From assembly GCA_037952775.1 (NCBI GenBank), contig JBANAY010000003.1:34286001-34350000 (forward strand): a stretch of 64,000 bases of DNA, written 5' to 3'. The notes below the pieces were generated by a model. It did not search any database. It had not been told where the DNA came from and worked only from the letters and a program-made list of their open reading frames with translations. The stretch is from Clonostachys chloroleuca (taxonomy: Eukaryota > Ascomycota > Sordariomycetes > Hypocreales > Bionectriaceae). The position numbers and the translations under genes are program-made. Shown here piece by piece: positions 1-11,468 of this stretch (its first letter is position 1; each line of letters opens with the position of its first letter).

Positions 1-1737
1 GTCCGCCAGCCAGCAAAGCTCCCTGATTACTCACTCGGTGATACTCAGAGTGCTCCATGGATTGGCCTCCATCTCTACGGAGTGGCTCCAGTAACCTGCG
101 GATCACATCTGCGGACAGGTCGTCAATCTCAGGCGCCTCGGTTACACTCAGAGCGAGGCCAACCAGACCCAAGCGAAACGCGGTGTAGCCACTATCAGAG
201 AAGAGCTTCATATCGGCCCCCAACCCCATGCAGGGCTATTGTTCTCGGTACTGCTCAATCCCACATTACCATCGAGTGGTGAAAATAGGCGATCACCGCC
301 ATCACGTATGGCACCCAATTACCATATCACAATCCATCACCTGAAGAGGTGGCTTTCTTAGCCGTCTGCTATCACAGCGCTTCATCCCGACCTGCTACTC
401 GGCAGCGGCAGGCCATGTGGATAATATCACACGCACCACATAGGCTAAGGGAGACGATAGTTACTTACTCAAAGCAGCTGGTCACACACCCAGATTCTCC
501 CACGCTGTCTCACCGCAGGTTGCGTGGGTGGAAGAGCGAAGAGGGTTGTGAACAGGGCCTGCCTTGATTTGGCTCGCCCTGGTTCATGCTTCTCTTCCTT
601 GTTGCTTATAAACCCGCGGATAATACTTCCCGCAAGTGCATGCTTACATACAGCTTGCCGAATGCACGGAACCAATACAGGTCCGTTCCGGGGGACGGAG
701 ACCCCAGCAATTCGAAGCAACAGCTGGCCGGAAAGCGTGGAAAGAAACAAGTCGATAGCAAAAATCTGTTCCGGGGATTGAGTATCTCGAGGCAAATGCA
801 ATGCATGCCGAGTATCACTGATAAAGCCGCCGTGTGATGTGATTCTTCGCATCCATGCAAGCTGTACCTACGGACCCAAGTCACCCCGACGGCTGGGTTA
901 GTGATCGAACCCCTCATGCTCATGTCCGCCGCAAAGGCCTATTTCCGTCTCGCTGGGGGAGGCGACTGTTAGCGTCCGACTATGCATCTGGCTCGCTCAC
1001 CATGGCCGAAACCAGGGCTCTTGTTCCGCACCCTGATTGCACCATCGTTGCCCAAACGGATCTCGCTGGCAGGTTGCAATGCATGGGGGGCTATCCGATG
1101 GATCTTGGCCTTGGTCGCGCAAATAAGTGGCTGGCCCGCTCAGCGACGACCTTCCCTGGTAATGATACGTAATTAATCCGAGTGCCTCGCCGCCCACAAC
1201 GCTCTCTCCTGTCGGCGTTGATTAACAAGGGACGCCCACAACAAGAAACTCCTCACTAGAGCCAATTCACCTCATCACACATTACACTTTACTTCACCTA
1301 CCGTACTCTATTTCATTCCAGTCCTTGTGCCGGGCGCTATACGATATTGGCACACCCGCCTTGCCTTTCTTGTATTATACAAAGGAGAAATTTCATTTCA
1401 TTTCCCAACATGATTTGTTTGTCTGTGTGATAAGCGGAAGCCCGCGGAGCACAAGCGCGCAGAGTACTCGACAAGTGCTTGAACTCTAACCCCGACATCT
1501 CCGGGAAAACTGTCCTGGTCCAAACTCGACTGAATTGGCCTTCGTATATATCATCGATCTCCTGCGCTCCGCTCACTCTCCCCATCACCTACTCACTCAC
1601 CAAGAATTCTCGACACCATCTGGGCCTCGGCTACTCTGGAACGCTCGCCGAGACTGACCTCAACTTGCATTACCCGAAGCTGGATTCTAAGCTCGGGATC
1701 TATTCATCTATGACACATTGTCTTACAACCCCCCACA
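1..1737. other. Intergenic, no supported gene
   Basis: Only short overlapping open frames on both strands occur here, none with a recognisable domain or a splice chain. The last few hundred bases upstream of the NAD kinase ATG must hold its promoter and leader. I see no tRNA or repeat. Confidence 0.6.
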
Positions 1738-3152
1738 ATGGCAGATAATGAACTCAGTGCCGGTTCACCTCCGAACCAGAGGTTAAATGTTCCATCAGCT
1801 TCTACCACCAATAGGCTCACCAAGGCCCTTACCGACCTCGCCAACTCAGCATCCATGGCAACCCTCCCCCACCTGCGCTCACCATGCTTTTACCATAAAA
1901 GATTCGATGAGGCTGTGGACATCGACAAAATCCTAGAGGAGATCAAAAATGATGAGTCCATGTCTCACTCACGACTTGTCCAGACGGCCACAGGAGTCCG
2001 AGAGGTGTCGAAGCAGCTCCAGCGCAGGCCTGTGAAGCGCGCAGTACGGAATGTAATGATCATCACCAAAGCTAGAGATAACCAGCTCGTGCACTTGACG
2101 CGAGAGTTGGCTATCTGGCTGATGAGCACACCTCGCTACGGATCCAAGGTTGGAGTCAACGTCTATGTGGATGCCAAACTGCGGAACTCAAAGCGATTCG
2201 ATGCCGCCGGCATCTTCAACACAGACCCTCGGTTTGAGCAGATGCTACATTACTGGACTCCAGACCTATGCTGGGCTCAGCCGGAGAAGTTCGACCTAGT
2301 ACTCACCCTTGGCGGAGATGGCACCGTCCTCTTCACCTCCTGGCTGTTTCAGCGCATAGTGCCTCCGGTGCTTTCGTTCAGTCTTGGAAGTCTAGGTTTC
2401 ATGACTACGTTCGAGTTTGAGAAGTACAAGGAGCATCTGAACCGTGTCATGGGCGATGACGGAATGAAAATCAACCTGCGGATGCGCTTCACCTGCACTG
2501 TGTGGCGTGCCAATGCCCTTGGCGGGGCGGATATGCACAAGGAAGACGAATTCGAAGTCCTAAACGAGCTCGTCATCGACCGCGGGCCGTCACCATACGT
2601 GTCGCAGCTCGAGCTCTATGGAGATGAAGAACTCATCACCGTCGTCCAAGCTGATGGATGCATCTTTTCCACGCCTACTGGGTCAACGGCATACTCGCTC
2701 TCTGCAGGTGGTCCGCTTGTTCACCCAGATCTTCCAGCCATCCTCTTGACACCCATCTGTCCCCACACGCTATCGTTCCGGCCCATGGTACTGTCAGACA
2801 CGATGGCCTTGCGTGTCGTTGTCCCACGAAACTCCCGCGCCACCGCCTACTGCGCGTTTGACGGCAAGGGCCGCATCGAACTGAGGCAGGGTGACTCCGT
2901 CACCATTGCAGCCTCGCAGTATCCCTTCCCCACTGTCACACGAACGGACGCCGAGTGGTTTGACAGTGTACGACGCACTCTTAGATGGAATGTCCGCGCT
3001 GCCGAGCAGAAACCATTCGATTCCAACGCTTACTCGACGGGGGTGCCGCTGAGGAGTGGGACATCGACACCGACAGCGCGTACTATCCGAGCGAAGATGG
3101 CAGTGTGAGCGCGAGCCCGATCCGGCGGCAAATGAGCATGCTGGAAATGTAA
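1738..3152 (+). CDS. NAD kinase (ATP-NAD kinase, Utr1/Pos5 family), C-terminal frameshift
   Basis: It phosphorylates NAD(H) to NADP(H) with ATP; the family supplies NADPH for biosynthesis and redox defence. Seen: a single exon with the nucleotide-binding GGDGT motif at residues 192-196, a conserved NE..IDRG stretch, and the TPTGSTAYSLSAGG loop that forms the NAD/ATP site. No mitochondrial presequence is obvious, so a cytosolic Utr1-like enzyme is more likely than a mitochondrial Pos5 type. The uncorrected frame stops at 3108 after a tail unlike the acidic tails I know from fungal homologues. Adding one G to the G5 run at 3039-3043 opens a tail containing EEWDIDTDSAYYPSEDGS that ends at 3152, giving about 471 aa. 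The family call is secure; the exact C-terminus depends on that base. Confidence 0.93.
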
Positions 3153-3977
3153 TCAAGAAGACGCCTTGTGTGCAAGCAAGTAGAAGACAGCCCCCAACCG
3201 AAGGGCTATATATTATGACAGGAGCATGGAATTCAAACATAGCGAGACATTGCGGTAGACTTATTAGAAGATCTGGAGTTAGGGAGTTGTTTTGTCGCCT
3301 GAGGATTTATTGAGAGCTGCTGGGATTGGCGATAAAGATATTTGCTTTTTATGAAACGCTAGAACCGCCTAGACTCGCTCTTGTTGCGTCTGAGCGAAGA
3401 TATCAAGGATGGGCATTGTCTGCCCGAGACACGCATTTACCAGAGTTATTAGCACATCTACGGAATGAATATCAACCCTGCAACCATTCATTCACACATG
3501 CCACCTCATGCACTGAGAAAAACCGTGATTGGTTCAAGATGTCATAGTTAATGCATTACCATTCGTCAAACATTTCGTGCGCTGTCGCATGGCAAAATAC
3601 CCAGTAGCGGAAATGACCTGGTACACACCCAATATATACAAACACTCAGCGTAGGAGTGCGTCGTCATACCAGCTCCGTCCATGACCCAAAAAGACAAAA
3701 ATCCAAGATGCGGCCCGTAAATCAAGAGACATCCACCACCCATGAGTTTCAATTCGGAAAAAGAGGGGTGAGCGCACAGCAGCGCCCTATCACCCAGCTC
3801 ACTTGATTTTTTTTGTCATTCTTCCCTTCGTTGTTTCATTTCCTTTCTGTTTCCTTCTGTTTCTTTGAATCCTGAGTATTTTCCTTTTTCATCGTCGTAT
3901 ATGATCGATCCATATCCGAGCCATCCTGGTCGCAGCGAGGGGGAATGCATGCATATCACCAATCAGTACATCCGTCT
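3153..3977. other. Intergenic between convergent genes
   Basis: This holds the 3' ends of the NAD kinase and homeodomain genes, with T-rich stretches near 3810-3880. I see no gene in it. Confidence 0.6.
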
Positions 3978-5992
3978 TCATCTCCAAGCGCCCTGGCTCA
4001 ATGAGAGAAGTCCCGCAACACAGTCCATGTCACCCTTCTTGCTCGGACTGACATCACCACGCATAAACTTCTCAACTTCCGGTTCATTTGGCTTGCGCAC
4101 ATCTGGATCCCTCGAGTCTTCGAAGATCTCAACAACGCCTCGGCCTCCCCGGCGGGGTCCAGGTGGGAACTGATGGCGATCACTCCCCAGTAACGTAGGT
4201 CCTTTGGCACCTTCCAGGATCCGACCGAGACGACGGGAATTTTGCGACTTAGGAAGCGGTGCGCCCGACGGCAGAGGACGACGCTGCCGGTAGCTATCTG
4301 AGTTTCCATCTTCGTCGGGACTCCAGTTTTCCTTGTCCGAGTCCGTTGGCGAAACAAGCATTGAGACCTTGACCTTCCCACAGTCATCTGTGTCATTTTT
4401 CAGCTTGTCTGAGCTGTATACGGCATTTTCAAGACGCGCAATGCTGGAGCTGGCTCTACCCAGCTTGGCTCTCTTCGCTTGCTGTGGTCGTTGCGTTGAT
4501 CGAGACAAGGAGGCATTACGCTTAGTACCGCTTGATTGTAGCACGCCACTGGATGAACGCAGGAGGGTGATGGCTGCGATGGCAGAGCCTGTCGATTCAT
4601 GCTCAGCCTGTTCCGTGAGCTGATCGTGCGTATCCGCGTCTGCGCACGACTCCCAAGCATGAACGTCACGCGACCGCCCCCGGAGCAGCCGTGGAGGGGG
4701 AGACTATTCGTCAGTGCAGAGATTGGGGGAAGAGTGATACTAGGCATGGCGCTATGGCTACGCTGTAAACTCCGCGGTCGTGGTTGCGGTAGAGTATCGG
4801 TTGTGGAGGAGGGTCTGGGTGGCGGTTGTCGAGAAGGCGAGGCATCATTGGAGACAAGCTCTGCTTTGCCTTCAAGTGATAAAGAGAGCCTGACGTGTGA
4901 TCTCGGCTGGCTTCCCGACTGGGATGTGTGTGGGGAGCTGGAAGAAATATAGTTCTCGCTTCTGTGATGATATAGGTAAGGAACAAATCTTTAGAATTCA
5001 ACAGCGACCAAGGTTGTCCAACTTACTTGGGAGTATCCTCAACCCCAGAACCATGTGATGGAGGGGTTGAATTAAAAGAACTGCCAATGTTCCAACGATT
5101 GGCAAGATATCCCACAGAGCTTGAAAATGACTGAGAGGCGGGCAGGGACTCTTGCGAGGACGAAAAAGAGGCCTCTTGGTTCGGTAGCTGTGGGGGAGTG
5201 GCCTCGACCAAGGCTCGAGGCGGTACCGGAGCAACTGGCGTCTCCGGGATATTTGGCGTCAATGAAGGGTTAGGAGCAATCTGTGACGGAGAAGTTGAAG
5301 GCACGGCAGCCAATAACGGAGGTGGTGCAGGAGTTTCTGAGACGGAGAATACGGCCAATTCTGGAGCTCCGTTCATGACTTGAGGGATGAAGGATTCGCC
5401 AACGTTCTGAGATCCATTATATCGCAGGGCAGCAATCTCCTGTGGTGAAAGTGGACGCGATTTGCGACGATCATTTTGTCGACGGTTTTGGAACCAAATC
5501 TACACAGAAACACACAAATCCAGTCAGACACAGTGCAACCCAAGGTCTGACCGACAGAAACGCGTCGTCAATTAGTTCGATTTCGGCCCATACCTGAACT
5601 TCCTTCTCGTTGAGAGAGACGCGCTCGACGATTTCAAGACGCGCCTGCTTATCGGGTTTCGGATTTCTACTATACGCCTCCTCGAGAATCATCTTGTCCT
5701 TAGCTCTGGACGAGGAATGATATGTTAGCTCTTTCAATTGGTCCATTCAATCCCCCCAAATGGTTGCGTGGGCTGGAGATTAGCATGTGACATGTTGAAC
5801 ATACGTGGTTCTCTTCCGGCGCGCCTTGGGGTGCTTCTCTCCATTTTCAACGCTGCTGATAGACGTGTCATGGTCTAAATTTTGCGACAAGAAAGAAGAC
5901 TCTAGATCCTGCTGGGTGACAATCGGGGGGGTTATTGTCGCGCGCTGTTGCTCATCGGAGGAGGCTGTTGCGGGCTGGAGGTCCGACGACAT
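3978..5992 (-). CDS. Homeodomain transcription factor (fungal Yox1-like), four exons, one frameshift
   Basis: A nuclear DNA-binding regulator. Exons read 5992-5805, 5705-5594, 5499-5027 and 4961-3978, with consensus GTATGT/GTAAGT donors. The spliced homeodomain runs from RRKRTT through NPKPDKQARLEIVERVSL and EKEVQ to IWFQNRRQNDRRKSR, so the recognition helix WFQNRRQN is complete; the second intron falls exactly between EVQ and IWF. The rest is Pro/Ser-rich low complexity, followed by a conserved-looking block GRSRDVHAWESCADADTHDQ and a basic, phospho-rich C-terminus. Exon 4 is out of frame unless one C is added to the C5 run (G5 on the plus strand, 4696-4700). With it the protein is about 585 aa. 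The target promoters and biological role cannot be read from the sequence; Yox1-like is a family guess. Confidence 0.88.
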
Positions 5993-6626
5993 GGCGGGGC
6001 GCGGACTGAGTGAAGATGGGGAGGTCGAGAGAGGAGGAGAGGGAGCGAGACACTAGAAGGAGATAGACATTACTAGCCCAGCTCTCCAGAAAGAAGTGAA
6101 GAAGAAGGAAGAATGGTCGAAGGTTGGGAGGGAAAAAAAAAACGAAAGACGAGGTCGTGTGAGGGCCGGGAGAAGAGAGAAGAGAAGAAGGATGCCCAGC
6201 GTGACGCGGTGTGCAATTGGACGAGGTCCGGGTGGGTGCGTGTGGCAGGTAGATCAAGGTTAAGATGCTGTCGAAGGGCCAAGACCACGACCAGGCCAGG
6301 GGGGACAAAACTGGGGTGGGGAGGAGGGTCGGGCAGGGAAGAAGCGGTTTACGATCGCGAGGCTTGATTGAGTTAGGTAGGTAGGTAATGGCTTGGGCAA
6401 TAACCATGGCTGATGAGGCTCTCGCTGACTGTCGGCGCTGTACGTCTGGTCTGATCCGAAGCAAGAGTGGTTAGTCCGGTAGCACCTTCACGCAATCAAT
6501 TAATGGATTGGGACCGCCGCCGCCGGTACTGGCCGCGGCCATTCCTCCAGCAGTACTTGCGCGCCCGCCAAGCCCCACCGCCCAACCGCGCTGTGCCTGC
6601 CATTTCCCAGCGATCCTCGTGCCGCC

Positions 6627-6731
6627 GCAGGTACCTGCCGGAGCACCGCGGGCTGTAATGTACACACTTAAGAGGTACCTCTTAAAGAGGTGGATGGTTC
6701 AGGCAGGGTGCAGATGGAGCCAAAGGTACCC
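6627..6731. promoter_or_regulatory. Cluster of three GGTACC-centred sites
   Basis: Seen: a perfect 12-bp palindrome GCAGGTACCTGC at 6627-6638, a perfect 18-bp palindrome TTAAGAGGTACCTCTTAA at 6668-6685, and a third GGTACC at 6726-6731. They lie about 635-740 bp upstream of the homeodomain start codon. Palindromic spacing suggests sites for a dimeric regulator; that is inference. Confidence 0.35.
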
Positions 6732-8111
6732 GACCTGATGCAGCTGCACCACCAATCAACCACCTCCAAATGGGGAGCAAGATGCACCTCTGTGTTGTAA
6801 GAGCATGCAACTAATTAAGCGTGTCCAAACATAGAGCTGAGAACCCTGTCCGTTCGGCGAGTGAAGGGGGCAAGAAGGGGCCAGAATTCATCCCAACACA
6901 ACAGCAATCAACCACCTAATGCCACATACGTAGTCTGCATATGGTGTCTACACACTTTGCGGCCCAGATTGGGTTGTGAAACGAGGGCTCCCACAGACGA
7001 CGCCGATCAAGAGGAAAAAAGGAAACACAGCATGTATGAGCCTGTCGCCGTTTGATTCATGCATCCTCACCTGTTCTCTGCACCATCTGTATGTACACAT
7101 CTGCATGGCCTCCCATAAGACATGTGGCGCGTACTATGCACATGACAAGACTTAGCCTCCCTCAGGTCATCTACAAGCCCGTACTAAGAAATAAATTAAT
7201 CCCCAACGGGTGGCATCCTTGCTCGTTGGAGGCGCCATTTTCACGCAGTCCTCTCCGCGCGTCGTTCGCTTCTGCCAAATCACGTCGCGCGCCGGGGTGT
7301 TGCCGTTTCCGCTTTAGGAAATATGTCAACACGCGTTGCTTTGGAGCTCTTTATTTATTGTTATTTTTTTTATTTTCCCACTACCCTCTGATTGAACGGA
7401 TCGATTAATTGATTAAATAGATTGAACAGGGTCCCACCAGCGAACAAATCCTGCCCCAGTCTGTCTGCCTCGGTATGCTCTTTGCTCTAGGCCTTTAATA
7501 ATTGACTTTTAATAAGTCGGTAATAATGTCATGTACGTAAACCAAACGGAGCATACCATTTGATATTGATGCCGTCAAAAACCTGCATATTGGCCTTTGT
7601 CCATGCATGCAGGTCAGGTACTGGGCCAATTCCCACTCCCAACCTCCTCCCTACCTATCTCACTGCCCAGCACTAAAAATTCTTATGCCGCCTCTTCTTT
7701 CGAACACGCTGCATAGTACGTAGTCGCTAGGCGCCGACCTGAGCTAATGGACCACCAAACGGAGTAGGAGGCACCTAATTAACGTACGTCGGGCCATTAA
7801 TAGGGGTGGGATAGGCAGGCAATCAATCAACAGGCCTCGAAAGCCGCCGCCTGTCATGGATGTTCGCGTCATTCCATGTAACACGAGCTTGGGCCTGGGG
7901 GTAGACAAGGCACCGCCACTTTCTCCCCCATGCAGAGCTGCTTGCCCCAATCGCTCGCCTCGGTAGATGTTCTTTATACAGATTCCTTCGGAGTGATCAC
8001 CCTGTCCTACCGCCAACCGAAATACTGGACGACCTGCCTTGTTCGGTATACAGAGTCCTCAATGGGTATTTCTCGAGGAACTGCCCAAGCACTCTTTTCT
8101 GAACTGTTGCT

Positions 8112-8158
8112 CCGGCGCCAAAGCTTCCGTTAGGGTCAAAGTGACCCTCAGGCGCCGG
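8112..8158. other. Nested hairpin / cruciform-forming sequence
   Basis: Outer arms CCGGCGCC (8112-8119) and GGCGCCGG (8151-8158) pair perfectly. Inside them AGGGTCA (8132-8138) and TGACCCT (8142-8148) pair around a 3-nt loop. The left side carries a 12-nt internal bulge. The element lies mid-intergenic and its function is unknown. Confidence 0.5.
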
Positions 8159-9322
8159 CAATCAAACGAGCATGTTGGCCTGGGTCCTGTACGAGGCCAT
8201 ACCCTGGAGACGCACCTACCCCTACCCACGCACATGGTGATCACTTGGGCGTCCTGGTGTGGCTGCAGCAAGCTCGTTTTGCATCCGTGCTCCTTGATTA
8301 TTACTGCCAATGCATCAATGGTACCATGTTCAAATTGCTTGATGTTTTATCGATAGCTCGCTCTACACAGTCTAATTACATGCGTCGACTGCGAGCACCC
8401 TTCAGGCATGGGGGCGTAAAAATGTCTCTTCTTTGACCGTACGTTGAACCTAACTAATATGCTGTTGCCTATAATTCCATTCAAATTCCGTACAATACCA
8501 GGGGGTGTCGGGTTTACCTACGAATATCTAGAATTGTACTCTCGTTGGGATGGGCGTCGTTGTGCTAAATTCCATTGTCACGACTTACATTCCCTCGATA
8601 GTGCTACAGCTATAATGCCGCCCTCGTGCTTAGATTAGATGTATCGGAAACACCAAAGTTCTACGATCAAACAATATTTTCAGTACAAAACATACCTAGT
8701 TAAGGATCGCATCCATTGTAAGGATTTACGAATGGGCTCAATGTCTCGTCTAGGCGAGGTTATCACGGATGGCTTGTTCAAGTCCAGGGTAGGCCGCGGC
8801 ATTAGCATCCGAGCCCGAGTGGTCTGGGTTCGCAATGATGTGTCGTCAGGCAGTTAGCGTTCGATGGAACTTACGGAGTACTGAATTGAACGAGCAATAC
8901 GAGATGGTTGTAAATGCATAGGAGCGAAAACGGCACTGCTTTTCGCATCTTACCTGCAATTCAAAAGCGTAAAACAGTGCGGTCTCCCAAGGCCGGAAGG
9001 CTGTGTATTATAATGACCTCGCAAAGCAGGCCTGAACATCAATTTATATGCGTGTTAAGTCTAGCTAAAATGGACGATGCCGCCTTCAGCAGCATCATCT
9101 TAAATCTACCCTAAGAAAGGGCGACGGACACTCCTTAGGTCGCCGTCTCTGGTCAACACTCCTGAACCCCTCAAAGAACTTTCCTCCCAATGTCGTAAAT
9201 GGTCATTCCGGGTGCAAATAGACTTCCCGTAAGAACTGAAGCTGGCCCAGTCCCATAATGCATCTCAGTCATCTAACACTCGGCGAAAATAGTCGCCTTC
9301 AACGTTCGTTTTTGGTCATCCT

Positions 9323-10340
9323 TTACAGGTCGTCATCAGAGTTCTCATCAGGCAGAGGCTGCTGGGCAGCAGTCCTCATCTCTTGCTCGTACTGGGCGAG
9401 GAGATTCTCATCGACCTGGGCGGTGGGAGGAGCAAGGGCAGGGGAAGCAACGAACTCCTGGTATCGGTGTTAGTATTGCGCTACAGGGGAGGAATTTCCA
9501 CACCTGGACTAGGAGTGGCCAGAAGGGACAAGAGGAAGAGCAAGACGTACCAGTTGAGGGTTGCCAACGAGCTTGCGGGCGAGCCAGAGGAAAGGCTTCT
9601 CGAAGTTGTAGTTGGACTTGGCGGAGATATCGTAGTACTGGAGGTTCTTCTTGCGGTGGAAGGTGATGGTCTTGGCCTTGACCTTGCGCTCCTTCACATC
9701 GACCTTGTTACCGCAGAGAACGATGGGGATTCCCTCGCAGACACGGACGAGGTCACCTAATAATTGTGTCAGAACATTGGCTGCATCCAGGTGATTGACA
9801 GGAGGTTCATCGGGTGAAATACATACGGTGCCAGTTGGGGACGTTCTTGTAGGTGATACGGGAGGTGACATCGAACATGATGATACCGCACTGGCCGTTG
9901 ATATAGTAACCGTCACGGAGACCACCGAACTTCTCCTGACCGGCGGTATCCCAGACATCGAACTGGATGTTGCCAAAGTTCTGCTCTCGTGGTTAGCATT
10001 AAGCGGTCGGTAGTGGGGCGACGAATTTTAAGACGTACGGTGCTGAAGCCAAGAGGGTGAACCTCGACACCAAGAGTGGCCATGTACTTCTTCTCGAATT
10101 CACCAGTCAAGTGGCGCTTGACGAAGGTGGTCTAAATGCAGATAATGCCATGCTTGGTTAGCGATGTGATGTCACAGAGACTGGAAGGAAAAAAACTCCA
10201 GGATGGCGGGGTATTCGACAAAGCTGCGCAGCGAAATTGTACGCGCTTCGCGAAGACGTCCTCGAGTTTCATCATACCTTTCCGGTACCACCATCACCGA
10301 CAAGGACAAGCTTGAAGGTAGGGACCTGTTGCTCAGCCAT
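9323..10340 (-). CDS. Ran/Gsp1 small GTPase, five exons
   Basis: The nuclear transport GTPase that drives importin/exportin cycles and spindle assembly. Exons 10340-10278, 10131-10039, 9980-9827, 9756-9551 and 9457-9323 splice to 216 aa, the usual Ran length. Seen: P-loop GDGGTGKT, with intron 1 splitting it between Lys21 and Thr22; switch I region [24 protein letters not shown] switch [12 protein letters not shown] for guanine specificity; [19 protein letters not shown], the Ran-specific helix; and an acidic DENSDDDL C-terminus. All five exons join in phase with no frameshift. Identification is very secure. Confidence 0.98.
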
Positions 10341-11468
10341 TTTGGATGGTTGTGAGGTGTGGTGACAATCTGGGTCAAGAGGTGTAAACAAGCGGGGTGG
10401 CTAGGAAGTGGATTGAGAAGTCAGCGATCGACTGCATCTGATTAAATCGTAAAAGAGGGAAGCGGCGGGAATCGAGAGGTTTATATAGTCTCGTGTGAAG
10501 GGTCGGACTTTTGTTCGGGGAGGGCGGTGGCTATTTTTGGGCGTACCTGGAAGAAAAGTCGCAGCTTTGTTGCGAGTGCACTGGGGAGAGAAAGAGAATC
10601 GCAGGTCGGGCGGACTTTGATGTTTTGGCGGGGAATCTTGGGCTGGCCAGATATGGAAGCCCTTAGGCGAAAAATTCAGTCGGCCAGGGGTGGGAGGCTG
10701 CACGTGATATTACAGGTAGGCATCAAATCACTACAATATACCTGGGAGCCTAACGGCAGGTTGCCTGGAGACCAGAGACCCGCCACCGGGGGAGATAACG
10801 TCACTGGCTCAATCATTGCAATTGTTCTAGTTGCCTCTGCGGAGCACCGTGGCCGCTGAACCATTCTGTAAGGGCTCTAGCTAGCCTGATTTTGCTGCAG
10901 GGAGCTGGCTTGCCACTTTGCTGAGATGATACCTCACGGACCTCGCAAATCGTACCACAGCTGCCCAACTGAATGAAATTTCTTAGGCATGCAATGGGTG
11001 CCTATATTATCAACAGCTTGACTCACCAATGTAATACAGCTCTTCCACTTCAAGATCGCACTAGTATTATTGTAGTATAAGGGTATCAATTCTCTCTAAT
11101 TTAAATTGGATTACAAATTAAAGATCGGATATACTAGCAGAATCTACCCAATGCTGGCCGAGCAGACTCTAAGTTGCCATTCCACCTTACCAGAGCACGA
11201 CGAACCATTTGAAAACGGGCAATCCGGTCCGATGTTCCTGCCATGGAATATTGCCACGATTATTTGGCCCTACGGGCTTCTGATTAGACATTGCTTTGTC
11301 ACTCTGGCTTACAACACTTGCGAAGCCTGACTTGCACTTGTGTGTGTATGAGCCAATGAACAAGCTGCACGAGGGATGAATTGCTACGTGAGGGAAGGTG
11401 CGTGATGTGGCAGTTCCGATACTGTCATTACTTTCGTTATCAGCCTATCAAGGCCCAGATAGTTGTCT
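10341..11468. other. Intergenic, Ran promoter and Nas2 3' side
   Basis: No gene found. The stretch 10341-10700 directly upstream of the Ran ATG is the expected promoter and leader. AT-rich sequence lies around 11040-11120. Confidence 0.6.

Larger units (their letters stand above)
5993..9322. other. 3.3-kb gene-poor region upstream of the homeodomain gene
   Basis: I find no protein gene, tRNA or mobile element. The region does contain three GGTACC-centred sites within 105 bp (6630-6731) and a nested hairpin at 8112-8158. It is by far the longest 5' region among the left-hand genes and probably holds the extended promoter and leader of the homeodomain gene, possibly also a non-coding transcript. 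Confidence 0.5.

Noticed and set aside
890..925. Possible tRNA T-arm (gatcgaacccc)
   Set aside because: The inverted repeat around it does not give a TTC-starting 7-nt loop with a 5-bp stem, and there is no acceptor, D or anticodon arm nearby.
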